Assembly: GCA_029204225.1 (NCBI GenBank)
Contig: CM055097.1
Coordinates: 54,119,592 to 54,183,591, forward strand
Reading direction: 5' to 3'
DNA length: 64,000 nt
DNA from: Diphasiastrum complanatum
Taxonomy: Eukaryota > Streptophyta > Lycopodiopsida > Lycopodiales > Lycopodiaceae
The notes below the pieces were generated by a model. The model searched no databases. It worked only from the letters and a program-made list of their open reading frames with translations, and was not told where the DNA came from. Position 1 is the first letter of the stretch, and each line of letters opens with the position of its first letter. This document shows positions 25,010 to 35,295 of this stretch, one piece after another. The position numbers and the translations under genes are program-made.

Positions 25010-26161
25010 TTAAGATGTTCTTTGTAAGCTTTGGGACAAAAAGAACATTGTTGAGAAAGAGATCTTTGAAGATGCAAGCTTCAAGGGAATAATCCCTACT
25101 CCTTCAATATTGCACTCATGCTTACTTGCAGTGTATATGGTCTTCTTGACTCCATCATAAGGCATAATAGATGAAAAAGAGTGCTTGGAGCCACACATAT
25201 GTGAAGATGCTCCACTATCAATATACCATGAGTCATCCTTGTTGAAGGTGGAAGAGGAGAAGCTTGATGCCATAAGAGAGCCTTCTCCATCACTTGCAAT
25301 ATAGTCTTCTTTCTCATTGGTGATGTTGGCTTGATTGAGTTGATTCTTCTTCTTGAAGCAATTGGTGGCATAATGGCCTTTCTTGCCACAATAAAAGCAC
25401 TTGATCTTCTTCTTCTTGAGATTTGAACTAGAAGCATGAGAGGTATCCTCCTCCTCTCCATCTTGGTCTTTAGCTTTGTCATTAGAGAAGTGATGGTGTT
25501 GCTTCTTACTCCTCTCTTTGTGCTTGGCAAATAGAACTTTGCCATCATCATGATTGAGTGATAGCTTGTCCATCCTCAAGAGTTTGTACTCTTGTCTTGA
25601 TTCTTCATAAATAAGCACACTTTGAAGGGCCTCCAAACTTGGTAGCTCCTCCTTAATGGCATAGGATTGGACAAGGTTGTCATATTCATCTCTCAAGCCA
25701 TTGAGAATGACTTGGACTAGCTCACTTTGATTAATTGAGTCACCAATATGTGCAAGCTCCCTATGAATATCCTTGACTCTCAAAACATAATTAGATGCAC
25801 TCTCATCACTCTTTTGACTACTTTGGAATATTTGATTTCTAAGAGTGAGGAGCCTAGAGGTGTTCTTAGCCTCATAGATGGACTTGAGACAATCCCAAGC
25901 TTCCTTGGATGTATAACAATCACCAATCTCCCTCAATATCTCATTAGAGACATTCATCTTAATGTAGTGGAGAGCCATCCTAGATCTCTTCTTGTATTTT
26001 TGTACTTCTTGAAGGACTTGAGGCTCCTCCTCAATCCCAAGTACAATGTCCATCACATCTTGGAGTATCAAGATGGACTCCATCCTCAACTTCCATATTG
26101 AATAATTGGAAGTAGACAATCTCTCACTTGGTTGCAACAAGTATGAACTCATTGAAGTCAT
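25010..26161 (-). CDS. Copia gag-protease, family A copy 1
   Basis: 384-codon open frame from ATG at 26161. The N-terminal gag domain (NYSIWKLRMESILILQDVMD) covers residues 15-220 or so. A CCHC zinc knuckle (CFYCGKKGHYATNC) lies near residue 255 after a lysine-rich stretch, and the aspartic protease active site (WYIDSGASSHM) near residue 315. Gag forms the particle, the knuckle binds RNA and the protease cuts the polyprotein. The frame is intact to its end at 25010, where a frameshift enters the following pol remnant. It is about 75-80 percent alike to the gag at 35296-36400 as judged by eye. Confidence 0.9.
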   Translation of the reverse strand: MTSMSSYLLQPSERLSTSNYSIWKLRMESILILQDVMDIVLGIEEEPQVLQEVQKYKKRSRMALHYIKMNVSNEILREIGDCYTSKEAWDCLKSIYEAKNTSRLLTLRNQIFQSSQKSDESASNYVLRVKDIHRELAHIGDSINQSELVQVILNGLRDEYDNLVQSYAIKEELPSLEALQSVLIYEESRQEYKLLRMDKLSLNHDDGKVLFAKHKERSKKQHHHFSNDKAKDQDGEEEDTSHASSSNLKKKKIKCFYCGKKGHYATNCFKKKNQLNQANITNEKEDYIASDGEGSLMASSFSSSTFNKDDSWYIDSGASSHMCGSKHSFSSIMPYDGVKKTIYTASKHECNIEGVGIIPLKLASSKISFSTMFFLSQSLQRTS

Positions 26162-26894
26162 GTAAAGTGGAGATAAATAAAAGTGATGAGCAAAAAATGT
26201 TGCTTCTCTCTCACTATAGGATCCAATAATGGTGTGCTACCATCTCCTATGCAAGATCTTGCAGCAAACTATGAGATGATCCTCACTAGCTATCTCAATC
26301 TCTCCAAAACTAGATCTACTTCACATCAAATGATGGAGTATGGGCAAAGTTAGGATCAAACACTCTTAGCACGTGTGAAATACACTAAGAAACCAAATTT
26401 GACTCAAATACAATGATATTTCATGAAACAAAATGGCTAAGATCTCAAAACAGTGCCTAGATCACATATAGATGAGATTGGTAAACATTCAACTGTGATT
26501 TTGGATCAAACAAGCAATCTCTTGACCAAACCAAATGTGTCCACCCAGGCCTAGGTGCCCTAACTAACCCTCTTCAAAAGCTTATAACTTTTGATTGGCA
26601 CAACCAAATGGAATGAAACTGATTGCCTCAGAAACTAGACAAAAATAGCCTCAAAAGAAGCTATCTAGCAAGATTTTTGGATCAAACATGAAAGAGAACT
26701 CCCAGACTGAAACACGTGTCTGAGCACCTGATTCCATACAGTACCAAGCCAGACCCAATCAATGCCCTATTGATCTCTTTTGATCCAAAATTGGACAAGA
26801 TAGCTAGGAAAATGGATCTTGACAATTTCTAGCTCAAGATTGATGAATAGTTTTCACTCAAATGGATCAAAATGCATGGTAACCTTAGGTAAGA

Positions 26895-26904
26895 TCTGAT
26901 ACCA
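26895..26904 (-). other. Primer-binding site, copia family A copy 1
   Basis: Complement reads TGGTATCAGA, matching the 3' end of initiator Met-tRNA and directly abutting the LTR edge at 26905. Confidence 0.9.
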
Positions 26905-27551
26905 TGTTGATTTCACACGTGTGGACTGTCCACAACATGTGCTTGTGATCTCCTAAGGTGTGTAGATGCACCAAGATCAAGATTAGATTGAGATTCAAGA
27001 TCTATCTTTGATTCTATGGCAAAAACACACTATTGCATGCATTCAATCACTTCCAACTCTCACTCACATGTGTGGGAAGTGTTCCAAACATAATCTAAGT
27101 AAAAACAAGCTGCCCTCCTTGGGTAGAGAGAGAAAATCATCATGAGCTCTCGGGTAGAGAGAGAAAGCTAGAAAACCAATTACTCACAAAATCCACTCAA
27201 TTGCAAAATCAATTAGATCCAAATGTGAAGTACAATGATACTAGTAGATCCACGAGCTACCACTATGCTTAACTATGATTGGACCACACTTTTGCCACCT
27301 CTTAATCCTATTGGACTATTGATCCATTCACCTATAAATTCTATTGGACCATTTTCAAGCATATCTCAAACTCTATTGGACCACTCATGGTTCCACCTCT
27401 AAATCCTATTGGACCTCTTAAACTTCATCAAACAAAAGCATTACACTTATCTACACTCTAATTGGCTCGAGTTTGGCCTCCTACTCTATTTTTACTCAAT
27501 AGTGGCATTACAATTGGAAATGGATAATTTGCCATCTATGCCAAATTTGAC
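26905..27551 (-). repeat. 5' LTR, family A copy 1 (truncated)
   Basis: About 647 bp homologous to 33829-34539 in reverse. It ends (plus-strand left edge) in TGTTGATTTCACACGTGTGG. It contains the paired TAGAGAGAGAAA motifs (near 27125 and 27155) and repeated CCTATTGGAC phrases (27300-27415). The distal roughly 65 bp are missing. Confidence 0.9.
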
Positions 27552-28287
27552 TAAAGACTATCAAGTTGATGTTAGAAGGAACCATCCTACTACCCTAGAA
27601 GATGTTGTTAGGGCTACAAATGTTTTTGATGACACTCCTAAGCCATCTAAGAGTCATCACCCTAATGAGCAAAAGAAGAGTTTCCAATTTAAGAGAAAGG
27701 ATAAAGAAGTTACCAATGAGGAATGAGGCATCTTCAAATCCTAATTCTAAGAAACCCAAACACCACTTCAATAAACATCAAGGTGGCAAGAAAGACCTAA
27801 CGGAAGTTCGAAAGAAGAATCTAAGCTTCAAGTGCAATGGAGAGGGTCACCTTGCATGGGATTGTGTCAAGAACAAAGCCTCAACTTCAGGTATCATATC
27901 TCAAAGTAATGAAATGGATATTTGTTTTCTTAGTTCAATGTTTTATGGACCTAATGACTTAATTTGCATTAAGTGTACTTTTGACACGGGATCCACTCAT
28001 ATTTTATAAATGCAAATTTGGTGCAGATGCTAAACCTTCCTATCAAAAAAAGTGAGAAGAAATACTATGTGACAATGGCGTCTGGATGTAATTCCAAACC
28101 CATGAATTATGTGGTTCCTAATGTACCATTGCACATACAAGATTATAATGAAAAACTTGAATTCCATCCTGTTAATTTGGCAAATGAGGATGTGGTTCTT
28201 GGGCAGCAATGGCATTATGATAAGAATAAATCTTTGAAAATTGATTTTGTTGAAAAATCTTTACTTTTATGCATGATTGTTCTTTAA
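27552..28287 (+). pseudogene. Chromovirus gag end and protease
   Basis: Begins inside gag (DYQVDVRRNHPTTLEDVVRA, near 27560). It changes frame near 27700 into the zinc-knuckle region (SFKCNGEGHLAWDC, near 27830), where the first cysteine has become serine. It then reaches the protease active site FDTGSTH (near 27985), a stop at 28007, and the protease end (VVLGQQWHY near 28195). Three frames are used, so no functional product is expected. Confidence 0.85.
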
Positions 28288-29599
28288 TAAAGATTTGTGC
28301 TAGTTTAAGTGTTGATGCTATTGGTATTAAACCTTACTCTAAGCATGAGCTTAATTATTTAATTAAAAACACAAAGTATAGACTTTATTTATGTTTTTAC
28401 AAGAATTTAATTTGTTGCAATGATGAAATTCTTAAACTTAATGCCATGAATATACCTAGTGAGAACACTCCTGAATTTGAAGCCTATAGTGAACTTAGGC
28501 AAGAATTCACTGAGGTTTTTCTAGATCTTCCTGTAGGTTTACCACTTGAAAGGTCTATAGATCAGAAGATTGACCTTATACCTGGGTCAATTCCAATTGC
28601 ACAACACCCTTATAGGATGAGTGCATCGGAAGAGGCTGAGGTACAAAGGCAATTAAGTGAGTATCTAGAGAAAGGGTGGGTTAAATCTAGTAAGTCTCCT
28701 TGGGCATCAGTAGTGGTTCCGGTCACCAAGAAAGATGGAACTATAAGGTTTTGTGTAGACTCTAAAAAGTTGAACAAAGTTACAATTATGAATAGGTACC
28801 CACTACCATAAATGGATGACCTGATAGATTATCTTGGTGGTGCAAGGTACTTTACCAAGATAGATCTAAGATCAAAGTATCATCAAATTTTCATTAAGGT
28901 AGAGGATATACCTAAGATGGGTTTTCAAACTTGGTTGGACACTATGAGTTTTTGGTGCTTCCATTTGGTTTGGACTGATGCACCAGCGACTTTCCAACAA
29001 ATGATGAATGATTTGTTTAGGCCATAGTCTTTAGTAAGACTTTGGTGGAACATAAAGAGCATCTTAAGATTGTCTTGGACATCTTAAGAAAGAAAAAGCT
29101 TTTTGCCAAGGAGTCTAAATGTGATTGTTTTGCTAATGAGTTATCTTACCTGGGGCATAAGATTTTCCAATATGGTATAGAAATAGAGGCCGAAAGTATC
29201 CAGAGGGTTATTGAATGGCCAATTCTTACTACGGTTCGAAAAATCAAGTCATTCTTGGGTTTAGTGGGATTTTTTCGTCGGCATATACCCCAGTTTTCTA
29301 GGATGACATTTTCCCTCACTCAAGCTTTGAGAGGCTTTAAAAAACTTAGTCGAACTGCTAGGAGTCCATGGGCTGAGCTAATGCAGGTATTCGACTTCTC
29401 AATACGTTATTGTAAAGGAAGTCAAAACACTCTAGCGGATGCTTTGAGTCATTTACTAGTTATTAATCAGATAAGCTTTATGGATATACAACTGGGATTA
29501 TTTCTATCTCTCCAAGGACTATTGAGTCCAATCCTTTTTTTGGAAAGTATTGTCAACAAGTACTCTTTGGGGTCGATTCGGGTAAGTAGGATTCCTTGA
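28269..29599 (+). pseudogene. Chromovirus RT with YxDD and RNase H deleted
   Basis: RT N-terminus is clear ([51 protein letters not shown]), with a TAA at 28809. It continues through KIDLRSKYHQI and DAPATFQQMMNDLF to about 29025. There about 50 bp that should carry the FxDD catalytic loop are missing and the frame shifts into TLVEHKEHLKIVLDILRKKK. After SFLGLVGFFRRHIP (near 29260) the RNase H core is excised, joining ARSPW to the downstream linker YCKGSQNTLADALS (near 29420). Reverse transcription by this copy is impossible. Confidence 0.9.
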
Positions 29600-30965
29600 A
29601 TCAGGGAAAGATTGAAATGGATTTTGCTATACGAAATGGAATCTTGTTTCATAAGAGTAAAGTATGTGTACTGGAGAATGACGCAGTTAGGGCCCAAATC
29701 CTGCACGAGTGTCATGATAGTCCATGCACAAGACATCCGGGTATACAAAGAACACTTGAATTAGTTAGGCGACACTTTTGGTGGCCTAAGATAAAAACTC
29801 AAGTAGAGACTTATGTACTTAAATGTACTAATTGTCAGTCAAATAAAGTTGAAAGGCTAAAAGCTAGTGGCCTATTGCATCCATTGGATATTCCTACTAG
29901 AAAGTGGGAAAGTATAATATGGATTTTGTGGTCGGCTTCCACGTATAGGAAAGGTCCATGATTCTTCTTTGGGTCATTGTTGACAGACTTACGGAGTTTG
30001 CTCAATTTATTCCACTTAAAACTAGGGTTAAAGCTTCAGAACTAGCTCACTTTTTGTTGAGAAGCTTTTTCGACTATACGGACTGCCTTGCGATATTGTC
30101 AGTGATCGTGACTTACTGAAAAGTTTTGGCAAGCAGTATTTGAAAAGTTGGAAACAACTTTGAGTATGAGTTCTACAGATCATCCGAAATCAGACGGTCA
30201 TACAGAAAGGACCAATAAGATGATGGAAGATATACTACGAGCATATGTGGGTCATCGGCAGTCTGATTGGAAAAATTACCTTCCACTGGTGGAGTTTGCA
30301 TATAATAGTACAAAACACTTAGCGATCAGATTCAACCCTTTCATGCTTATGTATGGTTATCAACCTCGATCACCAACTAGTGTTGGCATGAAGAACCTTA
30401 GGGTGCAAGCCACAGCTGATTTCCTTGCGGAGATGCAAGAAATGTTACAACTGGCTAAAGACAGCATAAGCAGTGCCCAGGACAGGCAAGGCACTATGTT
30501 GATCTGTCTCAGAAGCACAAGGAATTCAAGGTCGATGACATGGTATTTTTGAGGTCCCTAGTCACTCTAGGGGCTTGAAAACTGGTAAGTGTGCAAAGTT
30601 GGCACCTAGGTATTGCGGTCCTTTTAAAGTTATCCAAGTGAGTAACAAGATCGCATACAAACTAGATCTTCTAGCTAACATTGGAATTCATCCTGTTTTT
30701 CACGTTAGTAAGCTAAAACCCTTGTTGGAGGTTGGAAAAACTCCGGTCTCTGTGGAAGATGTAGTAGAACTTCTTCGTGATGAGTCCACGAGTGGACCAC
30801 CTGGACCCGAGGCAATTGTTAATAGCCGGTAGAAAACTCTAAGGGAATAGAGTGCTTCAAGAATTTTTAATCAAGTGGAGAGGCAAGTCAGAAGAGGAAG
30901 ATACCTGAAAAAAGGAGGCTAATCTCCAGAAGAATTTCTCAAATTTTTCTCTACAAGGAAAAATT
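29596..30965 (+). pseudogene. Chromovirus integrase and chromodomain
   Basis: The HHCC zinc domain (HECHDSPCTRHPGIQRTLEL, CTNCQSNK) is near 29705-29855. The DDE core is broken by frameshifts between 29940 and 30160, then DHPKSDGHTERTNKMMEDIL (30179 on) carries the glutamate region. The C-terminal domain (YCGPFKVIQVSNKIAYKLD, HPVFHVSKLKPLL) is at 30612-30730. A chromodomain follows in a shifted frame (EFLIKWRGKSEEEDT near 30860-30905), with its conserved Trp codon turned into TGA at 30916. Chromodomains of this clade direct integration to heterochromatin marks. Confidence 0.88.
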
Positions 30966-30966
30966 T

Positions 30967-30984
30967 AAGTTAAGGGAGAAGAAA
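30967..30984 (+). other. Polypurine tract of the chromovirus
   Basis: AAGTTAAGGGAGAAGAAA directly before the LTR start TGTTACATACC. Confidence 0.8.
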
Positions 30985-31690
30985 TGTTACATACCTATGT
31001 AACTAGCAGTACTTTAACCCCTATTTGTTCATTTAGTGTCTGGGGGTCTAAATGGCGAATCACCCTTGGATAAGGGATACCCTTAGGATTAAGGATATGT
31101 GTCTTTATATTAAGGTACTGGTGTCCTTGGATAAGGGCATGTAGGTGTCTATGCATTGGATAGAGGTATGGAACCTAGTGAGGTGTTAGGAGGACCTTAC
31201 CTTGGGTATTGGTCATTATCCTAAACCTTGGGCCTCAACGTTGAGCCACAATTACATAATAGGCCTTAGGCCAAAGTTAACCATCACATAAGGGTCATGG
31301 GGAACTAGTAGGAGGGCACACCTACTAGGGTCCCAAGATGCCCCTAAAGAACCCAAGAAGTTCTATTCAAGAACCACAAGTTATGGAAGGTGCCTTTTGA
31401 CATTCCACTAACTTGTGAGCCTCTTGGCCCTTCATCTGCCTCCCCGTTTCTTATTAGCTTGGTAGGCATTCCATAGTGCTTTGGAGTGTGTCATTGGCCA
31501 TCAATAAGAGAGGGAGAGGGCGCCCAATTGGGGGGAGAATTATTGTGTTGTGACTTGCTTCTAATCTCTAGTGGATTGCTAGTGTGTAGAGAGCTTGCAT
31601 TTTGCTTGCTTGCTCTTGTGAGGATTACCATCTTTGGTATGGGACTTAGATGGGGGTAGGATGCCTTCATGCTGCAGGCCTTTGCTTTTG
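30985..31690 (+). repeat. 3' LTR of the chromovirus
   Basis: Starts TGTTACATACCTATGTAAC. It shares the CCCTTGGATAAGGG / CCCTTAGGATTAAGG phrases, CTCAACGTTGAGCC, and the end region (CTAGTGTGTAGAG near 31590) with the minus-strand LTR at 59890-60601. The right boundary is approximate. Confidence 0.75.
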
Positions 31691-32290
31691 CTTAAAGACC
31701 CTTTTAAGTTTTTAAGGGCGGTGTCACCTTTCTATTTTTGAGGACATCTTTGTTTTTCAAGGGCACCTTCGTTTTTTTTCTGAAAAAGGAGAAAAAGGAG
31801 AAAAACGCGAAGGTAGGTCTAAAAATGATTTTAAGACATTTTAAAGACATTGTCGCTTTTTCCCGAAAGGCGAAAAACACGACAGTATGGTGGAAATCTT
31901 TCTAAGAGTAGTGTCCCTTTTCTAAGGGTAGGTGTCACTTTTTCGGAAAGGCAAAAAAGATCGAAGGGCGAAAAAGCCAACTATGGGACAGAAAACAGTT
32001 CTAAGGCTAACGTTGCTTTTCCAAGGGTAGGTGTCTCTTTTTCTAAGGGCCTAAACCTTTCCAAGGCATTTTAGGGACAGTGTCTCCTTTTTTTGCAAAA
32101 ATGCGAAAAATGCGACAGTGTCAGAAAAAGTTCTTAGAATTATTTTCTAAGTGTTTTAGACCTAGGGATGAATTTTCTTCATGATCCGAAAATGTAGATT
32201 GTGCAAAACCTAGTTCAAAATGCACAGTGGCGAAAAACAGCGTTTGCTAGAAGCTAAGAAAAAATACTAAGGCTTTGAAAAATAGAAACA
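31691..32290. repeat. Imperfect repeats of a GTGTC-CTTTTT phrase
   Basis: No gene. A phrase of the type AAGGGTAGGTGTCACTTTTT recurs near 31720, 31908, 31930, 32025 and 32080, interspersed with GCGAAAAA and GGCGAAAAA. It may be the untranslated region of the copia fragment that starts at 32301 or an independent decayed repeat. Confidence 0.55.
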
Positions 32291-32300
32291 CTTGGTTTCT

Positions 32301-32690
32301 TCAGCTCCCTCTCAAAGCTGACATTTTTCTGATTCCTAAGCTTGCATGTTGCTTCTCAAAAATCGCCTTGTCAAGAGGCTTCGTGAAAATATCGGCCACC
32401 ATCTGCTTTGTTGGAATGAACTCGGTCTTCAGCCTGTGTTTCTGAACCAGATCTTTTATCAGATGATATCTGATAGCAATGTGTTTTGTTCTAGAATGAA
32501 ACACTAGATCCTTCGTCAGATGAATGGCGGATGTATTATCCATGAATAGTAATAGTGACTCGTTGGAGTTCTCTCCCAGTCCGTCAAGGAACTGCTTGAG
32601 CCATGGAAGCTCATTTGTCTTTTTGGCTACTGCAACATACTCTGTTTCGCAAGATGATTGCGCGGTCATGGTCTGCTTCCTGCTGATTCA
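32301..32690 (-). pseudogene. Copia RNase H fragment
   Basis: 122 codons reading AQSSCETEYVAVAKKTNELP, FMDNTSAIHLTKDLVFHSRT, KHIAIRYHLIKDLV and VADIFTKPLDKAIFEKQ: the C-terminal RNase H of a copia element of the same lineage as 21283-22440. No RT precedes it, and the AT-rich DNA to its right carries no pol. Confidence 0.9.
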
Positions 32691-33550
32691 TATGATGCAT
32701 ACATCTACGTTAGAAACATATGAAAGAATGTGTTGATTCTATATTACACTAAAGTCTTGAACAACACTAAAATATTACAACGAGAATGGAGGCGTAACTT
32801 GGATGCTAGATATCTATCGCTCTGTTGGCGGAGCATCATGGAGAATGCATAATGAAGATGTATTTATACACCGCATACTTGTAATTAAATGATCATCATG
32901 TTTGAAAATCTATCACTCAATCAAATAATTGAACTTTGAGTATTAGGTGATCAAGTATTTATTACTAACTATCTCAATCCGAGTATTAATTAATCGATAA
33001 ATTTTTCAATAATCAAATGAGTGATTGAGTGAGCAATCAATCAATTGAGTAGATGATTGATTGTTTTATTTTGATTGTTCCATCGTGAAAGAAAGGCTGA
33101 GTAAGATGAGATAGGTTTGCATGCACTATGTACATGCATCAAATCAAATTGACAAGATTGTCAAAAATTTTGGAGTAGAATAATAGCATATTTGAATTGC
33201 AAGTTTAGGATACTTATTCACAACTTAGGACATGACAAATATTAAAGTAAATTAGCTCAAATTGGTATTATGGATTCTCTGTCGAGTGATTTTGGTAAAG
33301 GTGTGAAGGAAGAAGACAAATATTATGTTAAATTTGCTATGGACAATCTTCATCATTGTAGCAACTTTGGGAGCGACCTTTGGAACGATTTTGGACTAGA
33401 TTCTTCAACTCTCCTTACTTGTAGCTTTCTTTGCTTGCAATTCGGTTTGTTTTGGTTCAGCGTTTTCATAGAATGGTGTTAAAGGATTACATTTTCTCAA
33501 TAGAAAGGCTCTTCAAGAGGCTTCTATGTGTTTCTCTTTTTCCTAATTGG
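32691..33550. other. AT-rich spacer
   Basis: No gene recognised. GATTGATTG/AATCAATC phrases crowd 32990-33075. A 70-codon plus-strand frame at 33270-33482 has no family resemblance. Confidence 0.5.
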
Positions 33551-33555
33551 TTAGT

Positions 33556-33810
33556 TGAGAGTGCGGCCTTGAGATGTCATACGCATTGACACCATTCCAA
33601 GCTTGGAAAATTCTTCAATCAATGGTTCTAGGTAAACATCCATGTTCTTAACTTTGTATTTTCTTGGAACCAATAGAGCTAGAAACAAATGCCATGTCTT
33701 TATACTAAACCATGGAGGAATATTATAGTTAACAATAACAACTGGCCACATGGGCCGTGTTGAGGCTCAAACACCGAAAGGATTTATGCCATTCATTGTT
33801 AATGTGAAGA
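33556..33810 (-). pseudogene. CACTA (En/Spm) transposase fragment
   Basis: Minus-strand translation gives TMNGINPFGV, a stop, then STRPMWPVVIVNYNIPPW, followed by LLVPRKYKVKNMDVYLEPLI. This is the pattern of plant CACTA TNP2 transposase (Transposase_21): FGMM...MWPV...N.PPW...LMIPGP..GND.DVYL.PL. Only about 80 residues remain and no CACTA ends were seen. Confidence 0.75.
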
Positions 33811-33828
33811 ATTGAAAAAGATTATCTA

Positions 33829-34539
33829 TGTTAGATATAGGGGTCTTATGTTTTTTACATCAAGCATCTAGGTGTAGGATGTTGATAGGAATAAATTTGG
33901 CGTAGATGGCGAATTATGCATTTCCACTTGTAATGCCAGAATTGAGCCAAAATAGAGTAAGAGGCTAAACACTTGCTAATTAGAGTGTAGACAAGTGTAA
34001 AGTTTTTGTTTGATGAATTCCAAGAGGTCCAATAGGATTTAGAGGTGGAACCTTGTGAGGTCCAATAGGAAATTGAGGTGTGCTTGAATATAGTCCAATA
34101 GAATTAAGAGGTGCATAGATCAATGATCCAATAGGATCAAGAGGTGACAAAATATGGTCCAATCATAGTTAAGCATAGTGGTAGCTCATGGACCTACTAG
34201 TATCATTGTACTCCTCATTTTGAATGCAATTGATTTGGTAATTTCATGGATTTTGTGAGTTATTGGATTTCTAGCTTTCTCTCTCTACCCGAGAGCTCAT
34301 GATGCATTTTCTCTCTCTACCCGAGGAGAGCAGCTTGTTTTTACTTAGATTATTTTTTGAATACTTCCCACACGTGTGAGTGAGAGTTGGAAGTGATTGA
34401 ATGCATGTAGTAGTGTGTTTTTGCCATAGGATTCAAGATTGATCTTGAATCTCAATCTAGTCTTGATCTTGGTGCATCTACACACCTTAGGAGATCACAA
34501 GTACATGTAGTGGACAGTCCACACGTGTGAAATTCAACA
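33829..34539 (+). repeat. 5' LTR, family A copy 2 (711 bp)
   Basis: Starts TGTTAGATATAGGGG and ends GTGTGAAATTCAACA. Contains repeated GGTCCAATAGGA phrases (34027-34165), two CTCTCTCTACCCGAG motifs (34280-34325) and the palindrome CACACGTGTG at 34370-34380 and again 10 bp from the end. It serves as the reference for the truncated LTRs at 23095 and 26905. Confidence 0.9.
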
Positions 34540-34551
34540 TGGTATTAGAGC
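34540..34551 (+). other. Primer-binding site, copia family A copy 2
   Basis: TGGTATTAGAGC directly after the LTR, one base different from the canonical initiator Met-tRNA complement TGGTATCAGAGC. Confidence 0.93.
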
Positions 34552-35295
34552 CTACCTAAGGTTACCATGCATTTTGATCCATCTAAGTGAAAAAAATTTC
34601 ATCAATCTTGAGCTAGAAGTTGTCAAGGCCCATTTTCCTAGCTATCTTGTTCAATCTTGGACCAAAAGAGATCAAAAGGACATTGATTGGGTCTGACCTG
34701 GTACTGTACAGAATCGAGTGCTCAGACACGTGTGAGGAAATCCAATTTCAGTTTGGAAGTTCTCTCTCATGTTTGATCCATTTATCTTGCTTGATAGCTT
34801 GTTTTGAAGCTATTTTTGTCTAAATTATGTTGCAATCAGTTTCATTCCATTTGGTTGAGCCAATCAAAAGTTATAAGCTTTTGAAGAGGGTTAGGTAGGG
34901 CACCTAGACCTGGGTGGACACATTTGGTTTGGTCAAGAGATTGCTTGGTTGATCCAAAATCACAGTTGTATGCTTGCCAATCTCATCTATATGTGATCTA
35001 GGCACTGTTTTGAGATCTTAGCCATTTTGTTTCATGCAATATCATTGTATTTGAGTCAAATTTGGTTTATTAGTGTATTTCACACGTGCTAAGAGTGTCA
35101 GATCCTAACTTTGCCTATACTCCATCATTTGATGTGAAGTAGATCTTGTTTTAGAGAGATTTGAGTAGCTAGTGAGAATCAATTCACAAATTGTTGTAAG
35201 ATCTTTCATAGGAGGAGATAGTACTCAATTATTGGATCCTATTGAAAGTGTGTAACAACATTTATTGTTCATCATTTGAGTTTTCTTCACTTCAA

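Larger units (their letters stand above)
23095..27551 (-). mobile_element. Copia element, family A copy 1 (both LTRs, truncated)
   Basis: Both LTR remnants are present: the 5' LTR at 26905-27551 and the 3' LTR at 23095-23363, with the family start TGTTAGATATAGGGG preserved (as its complement) at 23349-23363. The primer-binding site (complement of TGGTATCAGA) is at 26895-26904. Between them are gag-protease (25010-26161) and a fused, deleted pol frame (23808-24962). The 3' LTR lacks about 440 bp internally compared with the 711-bp LTR at 33829-34539. The 5' LTR is cut at about 27551, where chromovirus gag begins, so no target duplication can be read. Confidence 0.9.
27552..31690 (+). mobile_element. 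Ty3/gypsy chromovirus, 5'-truncated
   Basis: Contains gag end, protease, RT, integrase, chromodomain, polypurine tract (30967-30984) and a 3' LTR starting TGTTACATACC at 30985. The 5' LTR and most of gag are gone, cut at the junction with the copia LTR at about 27551. The RT YxDD block and RNase H are deleted. It is the same family as the split element at 47401-48711/59045-60601. The right LTR edge is uncertain, placed by the end of similarity to the minus-strand LTR. Confidence 0.9.

Noticed and set aside
33270-33482. Small 70-codon gene
   Set aside because: No motif, no start context and no neighbours to support it. AT-rich spacer gives such frames by chance.
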